Of a DNA stretch of 64,000 bases, positions 18,625 through 27,423 are shown in pieces. The number at the start of each line of letters is the position of its first letter. Within the stretch, counting starts at the first letter, position 1. The notes beneath the pieces are model-generated. The model was not told the origin of the DNA. It did not search any database and saw only the letters and a list, made by a program, of their open reading frames with translations. The position numbers and the translations under genes are program-made. Source of the stretch: Neobacillus bataviensis LMG 21833 (GTDB lineage Bacteria > Bacillota > Bacilli > Bacillales > Cytobacillaceae); NCBI RefSeq assembly GCF_000307875.1, contig NZ_AJLS01000055.1, positions 170,468 to 234,467 on the forward strand. The letters are read 5' to 3'.

Positions 18625-19518
18625 TCAAGCGCGTGGATGAAACTTACTATATACATCCTTTAATCTTGTTTTTGTAACATTTGTATATATTTGCGTAGTG
18701 GATATATCTGCATGCCCTAACATCTCTTGAACTGCTCGTAAGTCCGCACCATTTTCCAGTAAATGTGTGGCAAACGAATGTCTTAATGTGTGAGGGGTTA
18801 GCTCTTTTTCTATTCCAGCTTCTTTTGCTAACTTCTTCAGAATTTTCCAAAACCCCTGTCTTGTTAATCGATGACCTTGATGATTTAAAAACAAGGCATC
18901 ATCATGGTGTTTCATGGTAACAAAATGTGGCCTTCCATTTTCTAAATAATGCTTAATTGCTTCCGCTGCCGTTCTTCCAATTGGAATAATTCGTTCTTTA
19001 TTTCCCTTTCCCATACAACGAACGAATCCCATAGTTAAATGGATATTTTCAATATCAAGTCCAATTAGCTCACTTACACGAATACCGGTTGCGTAAAGAA
19101 GCTCTAGCATAGCCTTGTCTCTTATCCCAAAGTGGTCATGTGAATCCGGTGTATCCAACAGGATCTCAACTTCTCTTAAACTTAATACCTTCGGCAGTGC
19201 CCTTTCAAGCTTTGGTGACTCAATTAGAACGGATGGGTCTTGGTCTGTTGCCTTATCCCGTAATAAAAATTGATGAAAAGCCCGAACAGAAGCAACATGC
19301 CTTGCAAGTGTTTTTGCTGACTTCCCATGATCCTTTAAAAAACTTAAAAAATGAATGATATGGACTCGTTGGATCTCATTTAAAGATTGAATCGATTCTA
19401 CATCTTTTAGATAACGAAGATAACTATTTAAATCACGTTCATATGAAACAATGGTATTCTTAGCCAGTCCTTTTTCTACTATCATGTAATTCATAAAAGC
19501 TTTTACTTGTTCTTCCAT
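18625..19518 (-). CDS. xerD: Site-specific tyrosine recombinase XerD
   Basis: Resolves chromosome dimers at dif with CodV/XerC at the division septum. 297 residues: N-terminal SAM-like domain (residues 1-90) and catalytic domain with Arg in [12 protein letters not shown], Lys in [23 protein letters not shown], and the nucleophile Tyr in [12 protein letters not shown]. The ATG at 19518 follows GGGGAG by about 8 bases. Neighbours yqzK and fur upstream match B. subtilis ripX. Confidence 0.96.
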   Translation of the reverse strand: MEEQVKAFMNYMIVEKGLAKNTIVSYERDLNSYLRYLKDVESIQSLNEIQRVHIIHFLSFLKDHGKSAKTLARHVASVRAFHQFLLRDKATDQDPSVLIESPKLERALPKVLSLREVEILLDTPDSHDHFGIRDKAMLELLYATGIRVSELIGLDIENIHLTMGFVRCMGKGNKERIIPIGRTAAEAIKHYLENGRPHFVTMKHHDDALFLNHQGHRLTRQGFWKILKKLAKEAGIEKELTPHTLRHSFATHLLENGADLRAVQEMLGHADISTTQIYTNVTKTRLKDVYSKFHPRA

Positions 19519-19523
19519 CACTT

Positions 19524-19751
19524 TTACTCCCCATTTAAATAAAACAACATCAGCCGATCTAACAAGGAAGAACTTTTTTCATTCACTGCATTCGAAACCC
19601 TTAGTGCAGCGCCTTCCGGTTCATCATAGCGATGATAATTTTGGTATTCTTCAGATACCCACATGATACCATAATAGAAGAGAATCGTGCACCCGGTGAA
19701 TAGGATAAAAACCTTTACCGTTTGCAGCGCCGTTTTAATAAAAGAAATCAT
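19524..19751 (-). CDS. yqzK: YqzK-family small membrane protein (DUF4227)
   Basis: A 75-residue protein with one hydrophobic span near residues 10-32 ([20 protein letters not shown]) and a polar tail. It lies between fur and xerD, the position of yqzK in B. subtilis. Only 5 bases separate it from xerD, so the two are likely co-transcribed. Function unknown. Confidence 0.8.
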   Translation of the reverse strand: MISFIKTALQTVKVFILFTGCTILFYYGIMWVSEEYQNYHRYDEPEGAALRVSNAVNEKSSSLLDRLMLFYLNGE

Positions 19752-19870
19752 CCTTCTTCCCCCATTTGCGATTATCTAGTAAAAGGTATGCCTAATTGTA
19801 CAAGTTTTATACCTTTAAATCGGAAATGGAAGAATTTATTTTGTTTCAACACCCTTTTTCACTCATTAAA

Positions 19871-19897
19871 AAAAGGGTTGAAAAAAAGCCCTTCAAC
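19871..19897 (-). terminator. Possible terminator after fur
   Basis: Short stem GTTGAA/TTCAAC followed on the minus strand by CCCTTTTTTT, downstream of fur. Confidence 0.4.
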
Positions 19898-19921
19898 AAA
19901 AAGGACCTTTGTTTATTTATT

Positions 19922-20386
19922 CTATTCAGCTTTTTCTTCTTCTTTTACTTTATCTTGGCAGCGGTAACAGATTCCATGAAAGGTAAGGCGATGGTCTTTG
20001 ATTTTAAAATTCCATCTTCGTTCGACAACCTCTTCTACATCTTCAAGTAAATCTTCCTGGATTTCATCAACGGCGCCACATTCAATACAAACAAGATGAT
20101 GATGAAAATGGGCCGCACCCTCCTGGCGAAGATCGTAGCGGGATACCCCGTCACCAAAGTTTATTTTATCGACAATTTTTAATTCTGTTAGTAATTCTAA
20201 GGTTCGATAAACAGTTGCTAAACCAATCTCAGGCGATTTTTCTTTTACGAGGAGGTACACATCTTCTGCACTTAAATGATCCTCTTCATTTTCTAGCAAA
20301 ACGCGAACAGTTGCTTCACGCTGGGGTGTTAATTTATAGCTTGCTGAATGCAGCTGTTTCTTAATTCTTTCAATTCTAGTTTCCAT
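19922..20386 (-). CDS. fur: Ferric uptake regulator Fur
   Basis: Iron-responsive DimR-type repressor of 154 residues. The winged-helix domain occupies the first 85 residues (GLATVYRTLELL recognition helix), followed by the metal-binding HFHHHLVCIECG segment. Two CxxC pairs, CIEC and CYRC, form the structural zinc site. Among Fur paralogues (PerR, Zur) the assignment to Fur rests on its position between spoIIM and yqzK as in B. subtilis. A PerR-like box lies upstream. Confidence 0.93.
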   Translation of the reverse strand: METRIERIKKQLHSASYKLTPQREATVRVLLENEEDHLSAEDVYLLVKEKSPEIGLATVYRTLELLTELKIVDKINFGDGVSRYDLRQEGAAHFHHHLVCIECGAVDEIQEDLLEDVEEVVERRWNFKIKDHRLTFHGICYRCQDKVKEEEKAE

Positions 20387-20419
20387 CTTGAAGGCCCTCC
20401 CTCGCCACTGTTAATTCAC

Positions 20420-20447
20420 ATTATAACAGATGACAAAAGAGATTCAA
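20420..20447 (-). promoter_or_regulatory. Sigma-A promoter of fur
   Basis: The minus strand has TTGAAT (20442-20447), a 16-base spacer and TATAAT (20420-20425), about 35 bases before the fur start. Confidence 0.6.
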
Positions 20448-20448
20448 A

Positions 20449-20463
20449 ATAAAATTATTATAA
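20449..20463 (-). promoter_or_regulatory. PerR-like box upstream of fur
   Basis: ATAAAATTATTATAA matches the Per box TTATAATNATTATAA at 12 of 14 fixed positions and abuts the -35 element. fur is a PerR target in B. subtilis, which supports the call. Confidence 0.5.
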
Positions 20464-20497
20464 ACAAGAGAGTATATTATCTATTACTTAATAACTA

Positions 20498-21142
20498 TTA
20501 TAAACTAGCTGAACTAATGATTGTTTTCATTAACCAAGGTGATAAATAAGCTTCAATCCCAGATGCTACAGAGATAAAAATGACAGCAGCAACAAGAGCA
20601 AAAATGTATCCTTTAAAAAACGGTATAATAGGCTGGGAGTATTTTTTCATAAACTGCTTTCTAATCATTCTTAATGAGAAGATTACTGAGAATGCAGCCA
20701 TCAAAATAAACACAGGAATGATAATCAAGTTTTGCGGCAATATCGATACCAAGGCTAACATAAAGCCTTTCCAGCCCATCTGGCTAACAAGAAAGCCCAC
20801 TGTAAATCCAACAACCATACCCTTAATGAATAAGAGGATAAGGATCACAGGCAGGCCGATAATTGATATCCCCAGGATCCACATAAGTCCGATAAACTTA
20901 CTGTTGTGGAAAAAACTTTGCAAAAATAAGTCGTTGTCTTCTGCCACTTTACCGTCCGAAACTTGGCCAAAAAATTGTGACAGATAGTAGAATAAATCTT
21001 CCTTCTGAGTAATGCTCATGCTATTGACCACTATAGCGCCAAAGATTACCCCCATTAAAAATAAAACGACAATAAATAAAAAAATCGAGGAATGCTCACG
21101 GAAATAACTAGCGGCATCTGACTGGTATAATCGTTTTTTCAT
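20498..21142 (-). CDS. spoIIM: Stage II sporulation protein M
   Basis: A 214-residue integral membrane protein with about five hydrophobic spans; part of the SpoIIDMP machine that thins septal peptidoglycan and drives engulfment. The N-terminus (KKRLYQSDAASYFREHSS) is cytoplasmic, and the family pattern FFHNSKFIGLMWILGIS follows the first span. AGGAGG precedes the ATG. A sigma-E promoter lies 40-65 bases upstream. Neighbour fur downstream matches B. subtilis. Confidence 0.94.
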   Translation of the reverse strand: MKKRLYQSDAASYFREHSSIFLFIVVLFLMGVIFGAIVVNSMSITQKEDLFYYLSQFFGQVSDGKVAEDNDLFLQSFFHNSKFIGLMWILGISIIGLPVILILLFIKGMVVGFTVGFLVSQMGWKGFMLALVSILPQNLIIIPVFILMAAFSVIFSLRMIRKQFMKKYSQPIIPFFKGYIFALVAAVIFISVASGIEAYLSPWLMKTIISSASL

Positions 21143-21180
21143 CTGCTTTTCCTCCTATTATTCTCAAGGTAAGTTATTAC

Positions 21181-21209
21181 ATTCTATGCCAGTCTAGTTT
21201 TTCTATGAC
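21181..21209 (-). promoter_or_regulatory. Sigma-E promoter of spoIIM
   Basis: The minus strand shows GTCATA (21204-21209), a 15-base spacer and CATAGAAT (21181-21188), close to the sigma-E pattern kmATATT-N14-CATACAnT. spoIIM belongs to the sigma-E regulon. Confidence 0.6.
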
Positions 21210-21230
21210 CAAATTTTAATAGAGTATATA

Positions 21231-21262
21231 AAAACCCGGTAGCCTAAAGACTATCGGGTTCG
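21231..21262 (-). terminator. Terminator of the nudF-endoQ operon
   Basis: Stem AACCCGATAG/CTACCGGGTT with one G-T pair, followed by TTTTTATAT on the minus strand. Confidence 0.75.
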
Positions 21263-21279
21263 TTTTATTATTTTCTTTT

Positions 21280-22443
21280 TTAATCAGCAATTTTACCGTA
21301 TTTCCCACCGCCGCCGGCTGCAAGATTTACCTTGCCTTCTCTCGCTTTCATGATGAGGTCAGCAATTTTAGGCGGTACAACCTCGTTTAGCGCCTCGGAA
21401 GGGACTTCATGTAAAATGGCCATTTCACTGCCAAAATGGTTAACAAGCTTTTCCAGTAACTTGGGTCCGAGCCCAGGAATGAATTCCAGCGGCACTTGAT
21501 GAACGTATGGCGGCCGGTCTTCTCGGCCTTCTTCAGCCGTCTTCAGTTCCAGAATCCTGTCTGCCACCCCTTTAATTATCTTTTTATTTCCACAAAGGGT
21601 GCAAATTTGATCATCATCAGTTGCAGGATTATGGCATTCGGCACACACTGTTTTGTGGTATTTACCGAGATACGGGTCAAGGCCATAATTGGCGATAATT
21701 TCTCGTCCATCTTCTCCCTTTAATGCCTTTTGTAATTCAAGGAATGTTGGTTCCTGCATTGCAATTACTTGATACTCACGGGCAACTTTTGCCAGCGAAT
21801 GGGCATCCGAGTTGGTGACAAACGTGTAGTTGTGCAGCTCGCCAATTTGATCAGCCATGCTTGTATCTGAGCTTAGTCCAAGTTCAATCCCATCAATCAG
21901 CTCAGGGTCTAATACCTCTGTTAGTGATTTATTTACCCCCTTGCCATATAAACTTTTGAACGGTGTGAACACATGGGCAGGGATAAAAATGCCGCCTAAT
22001 TCTTTTACCTTTTTTTGCAGGAAACGACCGGTAACGTAAATCCGTTGTGAGCTTAATTGAATATTCTTCAGATTTCCCGACAGCCACGTGGAGAATTCGC
22101 TCATAACAGAAAGATTCGGGAAATACATCAGTAGGTGAATCGGTCCGTTGGTTCCTTCATCGTATATTTCCAATTCCGAACCGGGGATTACCGTTAAATC
22201 TCCAAACACTAAACCACCGTCCGGATGCTCGACAATCTCACCACTTTTAATTAAGCTTTCCATCTCAAGTATGACTTCAGGTGAATGACTGTCAATAATC
22301 CCAACCATGTTGAGCCCTTTTTCATGTCGGGCATGTTCAATGATATTCGTAAACGTAAGCGACTTGGCCCCAGTGATTTTGACCGGTTTACCCGTCCATG
22401 TTCGTCCGATGTGAATATGTAAATCTACATAATAGCGATTCAT
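21280..22443 (-). CDS. yqxK: PHP-domain endonuclease Q family protein (YqxK)
   Basis: A 387-residue protein with three parts. The N-terminal PHP metal-hydrolase domain has DLHIHIGR (residue 6), GIIDSHSP (about 50), HVFTPF (about 155) and TNSDAHS (about 211). A zinc ribbon CAEC...CTLC lies near 265-285. A C-terminal helix-hairpin-helix (FIPGLGPKLLEKLVNHFG) lies near 330-345. This architecture is that of endonuclease Q, which nicks DNA 5' of deaminated bases in archaea and some Bacillus; activity here is inferred. The start overlaps the end of nudF by 4 bases. Confidence 0.82.
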   Translation of the reverse strand: MNRYYVDLHIHIGRTWTGKPVKITGAKSLTFTNIIEHARHEKGLNMVGIIDSHSPEVILEMESLIKSGEIVEHPDGGLVFGDLTVIPGSELEIYDEGTNGPIHLLMYFPNLSVMSEFSTWLSGNLKNIQLSSQRIYVTGRFLQKKVKELGGIFIPAHVFTPFKSLYGKGVNKSLTEVLDPELIDGIELGLSSDTSMADQIGELHNYTFVTNSDAHSLAKVAREYQVIAMQEPTFLELQKALKGEDGREIIANYGLDPYLGKYHKTVCAECHNPATDDDQICTLCGNKKIIKGVADRILELKTAEEGREDRPPYVHQVPLEFIPGLGPKLLEKLVNHFGSEMAILHEVPSEALNEVVPPKIADLIMKAREGKVNLAAGGGGKYGKIAD

Positions 22444-22994
22444 TTATTTTTCAACGCCTCTTGTAATTGTAAGTATTGAACAGCAAATATCGTTTTTGCA
22501 TCATAAATCTTTTGATCCTTTACATATTGTTCCGCTTCTTCAAGAGTTAATTCCTCAAGATTGACAAACTCGTCTTCGTCAAGAGCAGCAGCATTTTCTT
22601 TTTTCGTAAGTCCTTTTGCTAGATAGACATGGACGATTTCATCAGCGAATCCGGGAGAAGTATAAAAGGAAGTCAGTAGTTCAAGACTTTCACATTCATA
22701 ACCCGTTTCTTCCTCTAATTCGCGGCGCGCGCAAAAGGCTGGTTCTTCGTCTTTTTCAAGTTTTCCTGCCGGAATTTCTACAATCGTTCTTTCTAACGCT
22801 TTGCGGTATTGTTCAACCATTACCACCTTGTTGTCATCGGTAATGGCTAATATGGCGACAGCACCAGGATGTTTAATAATTTCGCGTTTCGCCTGTTTAC
22901 CATTTGGTAATTCGACATCCTGCAAATGAAGACTGATTATTTTTCCTGAAAAAATCTCTTCGCTTTGGAGCGTTTTTTCTTCGAGTTTCGTCAT
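22440..22994 (-). CDS. nudF: ADP-ribose pyrophosphatase
   Basis: Nudix hydrolase of 184 residues that splits ADP-ribose to AMP and ribose-5-phosphate. The Nudix box is complete: GKLEKDEEP...RRELEEETGYE (about residues 90-112), with the pattern Gx5Ex7REUxEExGU. The N-terminal beta domain is typical (FSGKIISLHLQDVELPNGK). The ATG at 22994 follows GGAGAG. Its 3' end overlaps the endonuclease Q homologue by 4 bases, indicating an operon. It diverges from mciZ. Confidence 0.92.
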   Translation of the reverse strand: MTKLEEKTLQSEEIFSGKIISLHLQDVELPNGKQAKREIIKHPGAVAILAITDDNKVVMVEQYRKALERTIVEIPAGKLEKDEEPAFCARRELEEETGYECESLELLTSFYTSPGFADEIVHVYLAKGLTKKENAAALDEDEFVNLEELTLEEAEQYVKDQKIYDAKTIFAVQYLQLQEALKNK

Positions 22995-23066
22995 AACTGT
23001 CTCTCCTGTTCTTTCCAAATAGGTCTCATCATACATTTTATCATACTATATTTGGAGGGGTATGGG

Positions 23067-23198
23067 ATGAAGGTTGTCGTGCATGAAAAGGGAATCATCC
23101 TTGTTGGCAAAGGATGGGAAATCTTACAGAAGCTTAAGGAATATAACAAGGAATACGTTTCCGTTTCTGATTGGATTCAGAATGTTACCCAAAAATAA
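23067..23198 (+). CDS. mciZ: MciZ, mother-cell inhibitor of FtsZ
   Basis: A 43-residue peptide. It matches B. subtilis MciZ (40 residues) in length and pattern: MKV, then KGIILVGKGWEI, LKEY and DWI near the C-terminus. MciZ caps FtsZ filaments and blocks Z-ring formation in the mother cell during sporulation. The place between nudF and yqkF is the same as in B. subtilis. GGAGGGG lies 6 bases before the ATG. A perfect CATACATT (23030-23037) could be a sigma-E -10, but I see no matching -35. Confidence 0.88.
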   Translation: MKVVVHEKGIILVGKGWEILQKLKEYNKEYVSVSDWIQNVTQK

Positions 23199-23242
23199 GA
23201 CCTGATGTTTGTAGTCTGCCCCGAACTTTACTAAAATTATAA

Positions 23243-23364
23243 GAAAAGCGGAAGCGCCTTGCTCAGGGGCGACTGGCATAAGCCAATCAGTCAAGAAGGC
23301 TGTTCTTTAGCCTTCTTGACTGATTGGCTTATGACCCCGAGCCCCTAGGCGCTGGAGCTAGACA
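23243..23364. repeat. Full copy of the dispersed hairpin repeat
   Basis: Starts GAAAAGCGGAAGCGCC and ends GGCGCTGGAGCTAGACA. Between these ends lies a perfect inverted repeat with 25-base arms (23277-23301 and 23309-23333) and a 7-base loop. The right part (23309-23364) is nearly the same as the copy at the window end (63911 on, other strand). The element sits in the leader of yqkF. It has no coding capacity. Confidence 0.85.
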
Positions 23365-23386
23365 AGGAAAAGGACGGGGTGATTTT

Positions 23387-24298
23387 TTGAAAAAGAGAAG
23401 ACTGGGGAAATCCGATTTGTATGTGAGCGAATTAGGACTTGGCTGTATGTCCGTTGGTACAGAAGAGACGATTGCTCGAAGAATTATTGAGGCGGCTCTT
23501 GAAGAGGGCATCAATTATTTTGATACGGCCGATTTATATGATTTGGGTGAAAATGAAAAGATAGTTGGACAGGCGTTAAAGGATGTCCGGGAACAAATCA
23601 TTATTGCGACAAAAGTCGGGAATCGCTGGAGCAAGAATCAGGCCGGCTGGTCATGGGATCCTTCCAAGGCGTATATAAAAGAAGCGGTGAAAAATAGTTT
23701 GAAGCGGCTTGGAATTGATTATATTGATCTTTATCAATTGCACGGAGGCACGATTGAAGACCCGATTGAGGAAATAATTGAGGCATTTGAAGAATTGAAG
23801 GCAGAAGGCTTTATTCGCTATTATGGGATTTCATCGATCCGCCCTAACGTGATTAGGGAGTATGTTGAGAATTCCGACATCGTGTCGGTAATGATGCAAT
23901 ACAGTATTCTAGATCGCCGTCCTGAGGAAGAAGCATTACCGCTGCTTCAAGAACAGGGAATTAGTGTTGTCACTCGCGGGCCGCTTGCCAAGGGGCTATT
24001 AAGTGATAAGTTGTTAGAAAAGGCCCCTGAAAAAGGGTATCTGGATTACGATTATGAAGAGTTGCGTTCTATTCTACCTTTGTTAAAGGAAAAAGTGGCC
24101 GCAGCCCGTTCGTTTACAGAAGTCGCTCTGCAATATAATCTCGCTAATTCTGCTGTCGCATCCGTTATTGCTGGTGCAAGTAGCCCGGAGCAGGTAAGGA
24201 ATAATGCCGCGGCGGTTCGAAGCCAGCCGCTTTCTGTGAAAGAGATTTCTGTGATTAAAGAATTAACAAAGGCAAATATTTATAAGGAACATCGTTAA
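23387..24298 (+). CDS. yqkF: Aldo/keto reductase YqkF
   Basis: NADP-dependent oxidoreductase of the aldo/keto reductase superfamily, 303 residues, TIM barrel. Catalytic tetrad candidates are visible: Asp in NYFDTADLYD (about residues 41-50), Lys in IIATKVGNRW, and His in DLYQLHGG. The start chosen is a TTG at 23387 (LKKRRLGKSDLYVSELG, matching B. subtilis MRKRKLGTSDL). An upstream ATG at 23324 lies inside the repeat and is rejected. The physiological substrate is unknown. Confidence 0.9.
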   Translation: MKKRRLGKSDLYVSELGLGCMSVGTEETIARRIIEAALEEGINYFDTADLYDLGENEKIVGQALKDVREQIIIATKVGNRWSKNQAGWSWDPSKAYIKEAVKNSLKRLGIDYIDLYQLHGGTIEDPIEEIIEAFEELKAEGFIRYYGISSIRPNVIREYVENSDIVSVMMQYSILDRRPEEEALPLLQEQGISVVTRGPLAKGLLSDKLLEKAPEKGYLDYDYEELRSILPLLKEKVAAARSFTEVALQYNLANSAVASVIAGASSPEQVRNNAAAVRSQPLSVKEISVIKELTKANIYKEHR

Positions 24299-24324
24299 AA
24301 GGAGAGATTTTCGCTCTCCTTTTT
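24297..24324 (+). terminator. Terminator of yqkF
   Basis: Stem GGAGAG/CTCTCC with a 7-base loop and T5. It also spans the stop end of the convergent yqkE. Confidence 0.7.
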
Positions 24325-24577
24325 ATTTGAATTCTTTCCAGTTCATCCCGCTTTCATTTAATAGCTCTTCAAATGATTTATTTTTTTCCTTCAGTCTCCG
24401 TTCTTCCCGCTTTCTCGCTTCTTCCGCTTCTTTTCGTCTCTCTTCCTCAGCTTTTAGCTGATCCTGCTGCTCTTTTAATTGCTTCATTAAATTTGGATCA
24501 ATCAAATCTTTTAGGGTTACTGCTGTCTCATCTTTTTTTGGTTTAGATTGATTTTGTTGTCTCTTTTGTTTTTTCAT
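24323..24577 (-). CDS. yqkE: YqkE family protein (DUF3886)
   Basis: An 84-residue, highly charged protein. After a basic head (MKKQKRQQNQSKPKK) comes the segment VTLKDLIDPNLMKQLK and a long Glu/Arg/Lys-rich helix, likely a coiled coil (residues 40-70), ending ELLNESGMNWKEFK. The ATG at 24577 follows GGAGG by 8 bases. The place beside yqkF matches B. subtilis yqkE. Function unknown. Confidence 0.82.
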   Translation of the reverse strand: MKKQKRQQNQSKPKKDETAVTLKDLIDPNLMKQLKEQQDQLKAEEERRKEAEEARKREERRLKEKNKSFEELLNESGMNWKEFK

Positions 24578-24639
24578 TCTAAACGCCTCCATAATCAAAA
24601 TCTCGCTTCTATTATACCATTTCTTAATCGTCTTCATAT

Positions 24640-24672
24640 TAAAAAGGCAGACTGTCATTGACTAGTCTGCCT
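24640..24672 (-). terminator. Terminator of the CoA-transferase operon
   Basis: Stem AGGCAGACT/AGTCTGCCT, followed on the minus strand by TTTTTAAT, downstream of the B subunit. Confidence 0.8.
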
Positions 24673-24678
24673 CCACTA

Positions 24679-25347
24679 TTAAAAAGCTCCTAATTTAACG
24701 TTCTCACCCACATGCAATGCTGCTTCTGTTGACGCGATAACCTCTTCAACCGTAAACCCTTGGGCCACTTCTACAAGTCTTAAACCGGAATCCGTAACAT
24801 CCATGACTGCACGCTCAGTGATAATACGATTGACTACCCCTTTTCCCGTTAGCGGAAGGGTGCACTCTTTTAATATTTTTGATTCGCCTTTTTTATTTAC
24901 ATGCTCCATGATGACAATGATTTTCTGAGCCCCATGAACGAGATCCATGGCACCGCCCATTCCTTTAATCATTTTTCCCGGGATCATCCAGTTTGCTAGG
25001 TCTCCGGTTTCGGATACTTCCATGCCGCCAAGAATCGCCAAATTCACATGTCCACCGCGAATCATCGCAAACGATTCAGCACTATCAAAATAGGCCGCAC
25101 CACTTATAGCTGTCACCGTTTCTTTCCCAGCGTTAATTAAATCAGGATCGACCTCTTCCTTGTGAGGATACGGGCCGATGCCAAGAAGCCCATTTTCCGA
25201 TTGCAGGACAACCTGTTTATTTTCAGTTATATAATTGGCAACGAGGGTTGGCATACCGATGCCTAGATTTACATAAAAGCCGTTCTCTATTTCCTTCTCT
25301 GCCCTTATCGCAATTCTCTCTCTGACAGAGACTTTATCATTTATCAT
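24679..25347 (-). CDS. scoB: 3-oxoacid CoA-transferase subunit B
   Basis: Beta subunit (222 residues) of a two-subunit CoA transferase that activates acetoacetate with succinyl-CoA or another CoA donor. The catalytic Glu lies in the [11 protein letters not shown] motif near residue 51; [10 protein letters not shown] precedes it. It ends the thiolase-scoA-scoB run, which faces the HMG-CoA lyase gene. The donor (succinyl-CoA versus acetyl-CoA) cannot be told from sequence here, so the gene name follows B. subtilis scoB. Confidence 0.9.
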   Translation of the reverse strand: MINDKVSVRERIAIRAEKEIENGFYVNLGIGMPTLVANYITENKQVVLQSENGLLGIGPYPHKEEVDPDLINAGKETVTAISGAAYFDSAESFAMIRGGHVNLAILGGMEVSETGDLANWMIPGKMIKGMGGAMDLVHGAQKIIVIMEHVNKKGESKILKECTLPLTGKGVVNRIITERAVMDVTDSGLRLVEVAQGFTVEEVIASTEAALHVGENVKLGAF

Positions 25348-25370
25348 TGCTTTCTCTCCCTTCCCCGACT

Positions 25371-26060
25371 TTATTTATTGACGGTTAATCTCTCAATTCG
25401 TTTTTCCTGTACACCTTCGATAATGGCTTGAACATAGATGCTTGGGGTATGTATAAAATTAGCATCCAGTTCGCCAATTTCATAAAGTGTTTCGACTTCG
25501 GCAATCGTCACTTTTCCGGCCGCAGCAATCATTGGATTAAAGTTTCGCGCTGTTTTGTGGTAAACGAGATTTCCCATCTTATCGCCTTTCCACGCCCTAA
25601 CCAAACTAAAGTCTGCCGTCAGGGCTTCCTCTAATAGATATTCTCGTCCGTTAAATATTTTCGTTTCTTTTCCCTCGGCAATCGGCGTTCCAACCCCTGC
25701 TGGTGTATAAAATGCTGGAATTCCTGCACCGCCTGCCCTGATTTTTTCTGCCAATGTGCCTTGCGGTGTCAATTCTACTTCAAGTTCCCCTGTTAAAACC
25801 TGTCTTTCAAACTCTTTATTTTCGCCGACATAAGAGCCAATCATTTTTTTTATTTGTTTATTATTTAATAGGAGCCCGAGTCCCCACTCATCAATCCCAC
25901 AATTATTAGAAATAACCGTTAAATCCTTAACTCCTTTTTCCGCTAATGCTAAAATCAAGTTTTCTGGAATGCCGCACAAACCAAATCCACCAACCATTAG
26001 TGTTGCTCCATCCTGAATATCAGCAACTGCTTCCTTGAAGGATGTACAAATTTTCTTCAT
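25371..26060 (-). CDS. scoA: 3-oxoacid CoA-transferase subunit A
   Basis: Alpha subunit (229 residues) of the CoA transferase. The CoA-binding signature [13 protein letters not shown] is at residues 23-35, and [17 protein letters not shown] lies near 110-126. It is 23 bases upstream of scoB and 30 bases downstream of the thiolase stop, so the three genes form an operon. Confidence 0.9.
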   Translation of the reverse strand: MKKICTSFKEAVADIQDGATLMVGGFGLCGIPENLILALAEKGVKDLTVISNNCGIDEWGLGLLLNNKQIKKMIGSYVGENKEFERQVLTGELEVELTPQGTLAEKIRAGGAGIPAFYTPAGVGTPIAEGKETKIFNGREYLLEEALTADFSLVRAWKGDKMGNLVYHKTARNFNPMIAAAGKVTIAEVETLYEIGELDANFIHTPSIYVQAIIEGVQEKRIERLTVNK

Positions 26061-26090
26061 TTCTGCTCTTTCCCCCTCAAAATTAAGGTA

Positions 26091-27278
26091 TTACACAAGC
26101 TCAACAATCGTTGCGACCCCTTGACCGCCGCCAATACAAAGAGTAGCCAATCCTGTTTGCGCATTCCTTCGTTTCATCTCATGAATTAAGGTTACGAGAA
26201 TTCTTGCACCGCTAGCCCCAATCGGATGTCCGAGTGCGATGGCACCGCCATTTACGTTTAGGATCTCTTTATTTAAATGCAGCTCGCGGTCAACCGCTAA
26301 TGATTGTGCCGCAAAGGCTTCATTTGCTTCAATTAAGTTTAGGTCCTCGATTGAAACGGATGCTTTTTCAAGCGCCTTTCTCACTGCCGGTACCGGCCCG
26401 ATTCCCATGATGCTTGGATCTACCCCAGCACTTGTGTTTGCTTTAATCGTAACTAATGGTTTCAGCCCTAGTTCATCAGCTTTTTCCTTGCTCATCACAA
26501 CAACAGCTGCTGCCCCGTCATTGATTCCGGAAGCATTACCTGCTGTTACACTGCCATCCTTTTTAAAAGCAGGACGTAAACCGGCCAATTTTTCTGCCGT
26601 TGTTCCTTTTTTTGGATATTCGTCTATTTCAAATACGATTGGTTCACCTTTACGCTGCGGGATGACAACTGGAACGATTTCATCTTTAAATCTACCATTC
26701 TCAATTGCTTTGACTGCTTTATCCTGGCTCCATGCAGAAAATTCGTCCTGTTCTTCTCTAGTGATTGAATATTTTTCTGCTAGATTTTCAGCAGTGATCC
26801 CCATATGGTAATCATTAAAGATGCATGTTAGTCCGTCTGATGTTAACGTATCGACTAATTTTTGGTCGCCCATTTTAAAGCCATCACGGGCATTTTTTAA
26901 CAGATAGGGTGCCTGGCTCATATTTTCCATCCCGCCAGCCACAATTATTTCGGCGTCTCCTGCCAAAATAGCTTGTGTAGCAAGGTGCACAGCCTTTAAA
27001 CCGGAACCGCAAACCTTATTAATCGTCATTGAGGAAGCGGTTTCAGGAATTCCCGCTTTCATAGCTGCCTGCCTAGCCGGGTTCTGTCCCAGCCCTGCTT
27101 GAAGTACATTTCCCATGATGACTTCATCGACTTGATCCGGCTTTACCCCCGCATGCTCAAGTGCTCCCTTAATCACTGTCGCTCCTAAATCCGGTGCAGA
27201 TACATTTTTTAAACCGCCGTTAAAATTCCCCAGTGCCGTCCGAACCGCACCTACAATAACAACTTCTTTCTGACTCAT
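26091..27278 (-). CDS. Acetyl-CoA C-acetyltransferase (thiolase)
   Basis: Biosynthetic-type thiolase of 395 residues that cleaves or forms acetoacetyl-CoA. Catalytic residues are visible: Cys90 in [12 protein letters not shown], His in [17 protein letters not shown] and Cys in CIGGGQGVA near the end. The ATG at 27278 (MSQKEVVIV) has GGGGAG 7 bases upstream. With the CoA transferase downstream and HMG-CoA lyase divergent, the set converts acetoacetate from leucine to two acetyl-CoA. Paralogues such as MmgA prevent a firm gene name. Confidence 0.93.
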   Translation of the reverse strand: MSQKEVVIVGAVRTALGNFNGGLKNVSAPDLGATVIKGALEHAGVKPDQVDEVIMGNVLQAGLGQNPARQAAMKAGIPETASSMTINKVCGSGLKAVHLATQAILAGDAEIIVAGGMENMSQAPYLLKNARDGFKMGDQKLVDTLTSDGLTCIFNDYHMGITAENLAEKYSITREEQDEFSAWSQDKAVKAIENGRFKDEIVPVVIPQRKGEPIVFEIDEYPKKGTTAEKLAGLRPAFKKDGSVTAGNASGINDGAAAVVVMSKEKADELGLKPLVTIKANTSAGVDPSIMGIGPVPAVRKALEKASVSIEDLNLIEANEAFAAQSLAVDRELHLNKEILNVNGGAIALGHPIGASGARILVTLIHEMKRRNAQTGLATLCIGGGQGVATIVELV

Positions 27279-27367
27279 TATGTTTCTCCCCTTCAACCTT
27301 TATTACCTTTACTACTTCTAGTAAAACAAAAGAAAATCCTCTTATTTTGTCAAAATTTCTATAATTC

Positions 27368-27397
27368 TTGATTTTTCGAAATTAAACCCACTACAAT
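27368..27397 (+). promoter_or_regulatory. Sigma-A promoter of the HMG-CoA lyase gene
   Basis: TTGATT (27368-27373), an 18-base spacer and TACAAT (27392-27397), 27 bases before the start codon. Confidence 0.6.
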
Positions 27398-27423
27398 GAA
27401 AGTATGAAGAGTGGAGGTAGATA

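Noticed and set aside
23324..23386. In-frame ATG upstream of yqkF giving a longer protein
   Set aside because: The extra codons lie in the dispersed repeat, lack a ribosome binding site, and the B. subtilis homologue begins at the KKRRLG-like sequence.
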